Source: Planctomycetota bacterium
GTDB lineage: Bacteria > Planctomycetota > Phycisphaerae > WQYP01
Length of the DNA stretch: 10,644 nucleotides
Assembly: GCA_021816165.1 (NCBI GenBank)
Contig: JAKAYZ010000021.1
Location: 1 to 10,644, forward strand
Direction of reading: 5' to 3'
In this document: positions 7,149-10,644 of the stretch, one piece after another
Layout: each line of letters begins with the position of its first letter
Numbering within the stretch: the first letter of the stretch is position 1
Program-made: the position numbers and the translations under genes
The notes under the pieces: generated by a model
Told to the model about the DNA's origin: nothing
Database searches by the model: none
Seen by the model: the letters and a program-made list of their open reading frames with translations, nothing else

Positions 7149-7639
7149 GGGCCGCGAACGACCGGGAATGGGCCAAACTGTGCCAAGCGCATCCGCGAGG
7201 CCTGATGGCGCAGAGTTCAGCTGGATGATAAGATTGCCGCACAAGAAACCGGCCACACACCGGTAATTCATCCGCGCCTTCATTGGCATCAGGGAAAAAA
7301 TCAGGTAAATTCACGGCAGTGAAGGTTTGGCGCAGAACGTGGCCCCAAATTAGCCCGCTTGGCCACGCCATAGAACACAGTAAATACGTGTTTGCTGCCA
7401 GCACGGCTATCAGGCACTTTGCGGCGGCAACGCGTCGCGAACAAAACGTCGAGACTCACTATCGGCCGTACAGACACAAGATATGCCCCCTCGGCAGTCA
7501 GCGGCCGCCAGCGAACCAAATATGCGCCGTGACGGCCAACCAGATAAAAGGTCCGGCACGCAAGCCAAATGTAACAGGTACGACGGTGGCGAGCTGACAG
7601 GTCTGTGAGTTTAGTTTATTTTGGCTTATTGGTGGTTAT
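7149..7639. other. 491-bp stretch with no convincing gene
   Basis: Open frames occur on both strands in the same codon register (plus 7283-7597 and minus 7301 to about 7612), a common chance pattern. The plus frame starts at TTG with no ribosome site. The minus frame has no ATG or GTG before its conserved-looking stretch. The minus product contains FYLVGRHGAYLVRWRPL, which looks somewhat protein-like and could be the remnant of a gene. I see no repeats or RNA gene. Confidence 0.4.
7594..7622 (+). promoter_or_regulatory. Possible sigma70-type promoter
   Basis: CTGACA (7594-7599) and TATTTT (7617-7622) are separated by 17 bp. Initiation would fall near 7629, giving a very short leader that still contains the GGTGG ribosome site (7631-7635) of the next ORF. 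The spacing and position are good; the -10 is imperfect. Confidence 0.4.
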
Positions 7640-8416
7640 ATGAAAACTCTTTCTTTCTGGCCCCTGCTCTCGGCCCCATGTGCCGGGATTCTGGCGTGTG
7701 CCGTGGCTCTCGGCTACCCCAGGCCGACACGCTACAATTGCTTTGGCGGCGGTTTGGAGGGCGGACGTATCGTGCGGGTATTTCCGCCTGTGCTGGTTCG
7801 CCGGGCCAATGGTTTCGGTGGTACTGGGCAGGTAACGCTGAAAGGGCTGGTGCTGCCCCGGATTTTTGATCAAGCCAGAAAGCGCTGGCGCGATCCGTCG
7901 AGCGGTTGGTTCGCCCGCTACCGTTGGGTTCGGCAGTATGAATTCGCCAGCCTCTCCCTGACCGAAAGGAAAAGCTCGCGGGGGAAACCAAGCGTGCGGC
8001 TCGGCTTTGAAATTCCACAGGAACACCTGGCAGGCATGGCCTTTCAAAAATTTCTCAGGCGCTGGGAACATGTCCGGCATGCCGAATTGCTGGCCATTGG
8101 CCAAGCCGGTCGCACCGTCATTCCGCTACGTGTCTTTCGTCCGCTCCGGGCGGGCGGACGGATATGGCACCTGAAGATTTTCCATTTCACCGCCACCATC
8201 AGCCCACGGCGGGCACTGGTGTTTGTGCGATTGCCAGCCCTGCGGATGCGAATTCAGGCTCGTGCTGATCCGAACCTGCATTTTTCTGCTTTTCGTATTC
8301 ATGGCCGACAACGGCGGCTGTTGCTGAAATTTTTTCGTCGGGCGAAGCTGCCAACGCGATGGCATGCCCGCAAACCGCGGCCGCACGCGCCAGCCGGTCC
8401 TGCGACCCGGCCTTAA
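7640..8416 (+). CDS. Hypothetical 258-residue, arginine-rich, probably exported protein
   Basis: I do not recognise this protein. The N-terminus has a short basic start (MKT) and a hydrophobic stretch (about residues 5-26), consistent with a signal peptide or a membrane anchor. C20 in ILAC is a weak lipobox candidate. The rest is very rich in Arg and aromatic residues, with alternating hydrophobic stretches (for example RIWHLKIFHFTATIS and RALVFVRLPALRMRI) that suggest beta strands. The tail is Pro/Arg-rich and probably disordered. The ATG has GGTGG 4 nt upstream and a plausible promoter before it. Third codon positions are fairly GC-rich, which supports coding. A 162-codon antisense frame (7616-8104) competes but looks like a shadow. 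The stop is TAA, 98 bp before asnB. Existence is likely; function is unknown. Confidence 0.55.
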   Translation: MKTLSFWPLLSAPCAGILACAVALGYPRPTRYNCFGGGLEGGRIVRVFPPVLVRRANGFGGTGQVTLKGLVLPRIFDQARKRWRDPSSGWFARYRWVRQYEFASLSLTERKSSRGKPSVRLGFEIPQEHLAGMAFQKFLRRWEHVRHAELLAIGQAGRTVIPLRVFRPLRAGGRIWHLKIFHFTATISPRRALVFVRLPALRMRIQARADPNLHFSAFRIHGRQRRLLLKFFRRAKLPTRWHARKPRPHAPAGPATRP

Positions 8417-8448
8417 GCAACAACCTCTCTAGAACCGCCCTTTCACGG

Positions 8449-8454
8449 TAGAAT
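8449..8454 (+). promoter_or_regulatory. Possible -10 element upstream of asnB
   Basis: TAGAAT matches 5 of 6 consensus positions and lies about 60 bp before the asnB ATG. No convincing -35 hexamer is found at the right spacing. It would give a leader of roughly 54 nt containing the hairpin at 8465-8492. Confidence 0.25.
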
Positions 8455-8464
8455 TAACGCAGGA

Positions 8465-8492
8465 CCAGAGCGCTGGGGGAGTCCGGCGCTGG
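8465..8492 (+). other. GC-rich hairpin in the asnB leader
   Basis: CCAG (8465-8468) and CGC (8471-8473) pair with GCG (8486-8488) and CTGG (8489-8492), leaving a 2-nt bulge (AG) and a 12-nt loop. No T-tract follows, so it is not an intrinsic terminator. It may be a leader structure or chance. Confidence 0.3.
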
Positions 8493-8514
8493 CAGTAACG
8501 TCAACGGACAATTT

Positions 8515-10422
8515 ATGTGCGGCATTGCAGGACTTATTCGCTGGCACCGTCAAGTTCCCAACGTCGATCCCGAAGATTTGCGGCGCTGGAATCTTATGCT
8601 GGCGGCCATTGCACACCGCGGTCCCAACGCACCGGGTATATGGATCGATCCACGCACCCATGCCTCCGTTCTGCTGCATGCCCGACTACCCATCATCGAT
8701 CTGCCCGGCGGCATACAACCCATGGCCAATGAAGATCACATGGTGCAGGTGGTATTTAATGGAGAAATCTACTACCACAACGATCTTCGCCATCAGCTTC
8801 GTGCTGCCGGTCATACCTTCCGCACGGACCATAGTGATACCGAGGTCTTGGTGCATGGCTGGGAACAGTGGCAGACCGATTTGCCCGCCCATCTGCTGGG
8901 TATGTTCAGTTTCGCTGTTTGGGATATGCGCACCAATTCACTGTTTCTGTGCCGCGATCGCCTTGGTCAAAAGCCACTGTTTTTTATGCCCACCAAGGAA
9001 GGCATCGCCTTTGCCAGCACCATCAATACTCTGGTGATTGCCCATGGCCATCCCCCTCCGGTGCCGATGGCACGCATTGCCGCTTATTTGACTGCCGGTT
9101 ATTCCGCCCCACCGCAAACCATTTATCCAGCGATCACAGCTCTGGCACCGGGCACGGGCACACTAATCACGGCTGGCTCCCGAAATGACATTTTGTATTG
9201 GCAGCCGAGCAAGACCACCGTGCCGACAGCGGCCATCAGAGCACAACTGCGAGGCGAACCGGCGGAGCAGCTGCGAACCCTGTTGGCCACCGCCGTGGAA
9301 AGCCAGCTTCGCGCTGATGTACCCCTGACGTGCTTTCTTTCCGGAGGTGTAGATTCGTCCATCATTGCCGCTCTGGTCCAGCAGCGTCAACGGAGCATCG
9401 GCGGCAGCGCAATCACCACGCTTTCCGTCGGATTCGCCGAAGCTGGTTTTGATGAATCAGGCTATGCCGCCGCCATCGCCCGGCATATCGGATCACGCCA
9501 TCAGGAAATTCATCTGCCTCTGCGCGATGATGCCATGGCCACGCTGGACTGGCTGATGCGGTACGTGCTGGGCCAGCCCTTTGCCGATTCTTCGCTGCTG
9601 CCAACCTATCATCTGGCCAATGCGGCCCGCTGCTTCGCCCCCGTGGCTCTCAGCGGAGATGGGGCCGACGAATGTTTCGGCGGTTATGACCGCTATCGAG
9701 CCATGCGCTTCATCACCCGCTGGAGAGGAGCGGCCAAGGTTGCGGGATGGCTCCCGGAATTCAACCGCTCCCAGCGATGGCGGCGAATGAGAGCTGCGTG
9801 CGCCGCCGACGGTTGGCCGGACCAATACGCCGGTCTGACGGACATTTTTACCCCTGCGGACATGAAGCTGATTCTGCCTGATGCTCCCCCGCAAATTGCC
9901 GCAACCCTTGCCGCACCATGCCCGTTTTCCACCGCACATCACCACTGGCGAAACGCCCTGTTGTTGGATCAAGGTCGCTACCTGCCAGGCGATGTGTTGT
10001 GGAAAGTGGATGCAGCATCCATGGCCAATGCACTGGAAGTGCGATCACCGTTCTTGGATCATCGCGTGGTGGAATTTGCCAATGCGTTACCGGACTCGCT
10101 GATCTTAAATCGCCGTCAGGGTAAATTGCTGCTTCGCCAGGCCTTTGGCCCGCTGCTTCCCCGCACCGTCTTTACGCGTAAGAAACATGGTTTTGCCGTG
10201 CCGGTTGGCCAATGGTTCTGCGGTCCGCTCAAGGAACCTCTGCTGGACAGACTGAGGGATTCGGCAGGGTTTTGTCGCAATTATTTGTCGTCGGCAGGCG
10301 TAGAACAGCTTGTTGATCAGCATCTCTCACGACAGCAAGATCACACCCATCGCCTCTTTGCGTTGCTTATGCTGGAAATCTGGTTTCACCAGTTTCATCC
10401 TGCCATAACGGCGGAATATTGA
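8515..10422 (+). CDS. asnB: Asparagine synthetase, glutamine-hydrolysing
   Basis: This 635-residue enzyme makes asparagine from aspartate, glutamine and ATP in the cytoplasm. The N-terminal class II glutaminase domain (about 1-210) has the nucleophile Cys2, which fixes the start at ATG 8515 since Met1 must be removed. It also has FNGEIYY (81-87, with N82 and E84) and D108 in HSDTEV. The synthetase domain (about 250-620) has the ATP-pyrophosphatase loop SGGVDSS (276-282) and SGDGADECFGGYDRY (with D382 and E386). One family residue differs: RGPN (35-38) replaces the usual RGPD. The length and the closing LFALLMLEIWFHQF fit the larger AsnB subgroup, which includes amidotransferases found near exopolysaccharide clusters, so a role modifying another substrate is possible. 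No polysaccharide genes are visible here. The ribosome site is weak. The stop is TGA. Confidence 0.93.
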   Translation: MCGIAGLIRWHRQVPNVDPEDLRRWNLMLAAIAHRGPNAPGIWIDPRTHASVLLHARLPIIDLPGGIQPMANEDHMVQVVFNGEIYYHNDLRHQLRAAGHTFRTDHSDTEVLVHGWEQWQTDLPAHLLGMFSFAVWDMRTNSLFLCRDRLGQKPLFFMPTKEGIAFASTINTLVIAHGHPPPVPMARIAAYLTAGYSAPPQTIYPAITALAPGTGTLITAGSRNDILYWQPSKTTVPTAAIRAQLRGEPAEQLRTLLATAVESQLRADVPLTCFLSGGVDSSIIAALVQQRQRSIGGSAITTLSVGFAEAGFDESGYAAAIARHIGSRHQEIHLPLRDDAMATLDWLMRYVLGQPFADSSLLPTYHLANAARCFAPVALSGDGADECFGGYDRYRAMRFITRWRGAAKVAGWLPEFNRSQRWRRMRAACAADGWPDQYAGLTDIFTPADMKLILPDAPPQIAATLAAPCPFSTAHHHWRNALLLDQGRYLPGDVLWKVDAASMANALEVRSPFLDHRVVEFANALPDSLILNRRQGKLLLRQAFGPLLPRTVFTRKKHGFAVPVGQWFCGPLKEPLLDRLRDSAGFCRNYLSSAGVEQLVDQHLSRQQDHTHRLFALLMLEIWFHQFHPAITAEY

Positions 10423-10436
10423 TCGAACGTTCTAGC

Positions 10437-10459
10437 CGCCAGATAAGTCCGGTCTGGCG
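10437..10459 (+). terminator. Hairpin after the asnB stop
   Basis: CGCCAGA (10437-10443) and TCTGGCG (10453-10459) form a perfect 7-bp stem with a 9-nt loop, 15 nt after the asnB stop. No T-tract follows, so intrinsic termination is doubtful. It may be a 3' end-stabilising structure or a weak terminator. The remaining 185 bp of the window show no gene. Confidence 0.35.
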
Positions 10460-10644
10460 TGAAGAAAGCCTTCGCCAGTGTTCATTGCCCTTTTTGCCGC
10501 ACCCTTGTTTTGCCCGGTCGCTGTTTGGCGGTAGCACAGGCTGCCTCCACCAAACGCAGCGAACCGGAACTTGGTTTAGCAGATTCCGCCTTGGTTCGAC
10601 CACAGCCGCATTGTTAGGCTACGCTCCCCTATCGAAGCCGTGGT

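Noticed and set aside
6868..7404. 178-codon minus-strand ORF
   Set aside because: It begins at GTG with no ribosome site and its C-terminal half has the His/Arg/Asp-rich look of antisense translation. A short part (NLPDFFPDANEGADELP) looks more natural, but not enough to call a gene.
7616..8104. 162-codon minus-strand ORF overlapping the 258-residue ORF
   Set aside because: The plus-strand frame is longer and has a ribosome site, a promoter-like pair and an N-terminal signal; the minus frame has none of these.
10580..10644. Possible tRNA T-loop (GGTTCGACCAC) near the right end
   Set aside because: No matching acceptor stem, D-loop or anticodon arm could be built around it.

Overview
The window looks like ordinary chromosomal sequence from a moderately GC-rich bacterium. 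A Planctomycetota member, perhaps of the Phycisphaerae, is my best guess. That guess rests on inference: the 283-residue lipoprotein has a layout I associate with planctomycete proteins, Shine-Dalgarno motifs are weak or absent before several genes, and there are two orphan reading frames. No ribosomal RNA or other marker gene is present to settle it.

Layout. On the minus strand at the left end, leuB (3-isopropylmalate dehydrogenase) and rsmD (16S rRNA guanine-N2 methyltransferase) lie 21 bp apart and probably share one transcript. leuB is complete in length and has its catalytic residues, but codon 58 is an in-frame TGA (1580-1582). A divergent intergenic region of 250 bp (1754-2003) separates leuB from a plus-strand ClC chloride transporter with two C-terminal CBS domains (2004-3809). 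Next come a lipoprotein of unknown function (3893-4744), a 379-bp gap, and a two-part DUF1444-family protein (5124-6452).

From 6453 to 8514 the coding signal is weak. It holds a 152-residue and a 258-residue orphan ORF, with a 491-bp stretch between them where I see no convincing gene. The window closes with a complete glutamine-dependent asparagine synthetase (8515-10422) and a short hairpin after its stop.

Function. The genes do not form one obvious pathway. leuB and asnB are amino-acid biosynthesis, rsmD is ribosome maturation, ClC is anion/proton exchange, and the others are uncharacterised. Three genes (rsmD, leuB, asnB) end naturally at TGA, so the internal TGA in leuB is unlikely to reflect a changed genetic code. 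A nonsense mutation or a base-call error is the simpler reading. I found no CRISPR array, insertion sequence, tRNA or phage module, and no strong evidence of a new multi-gene system.
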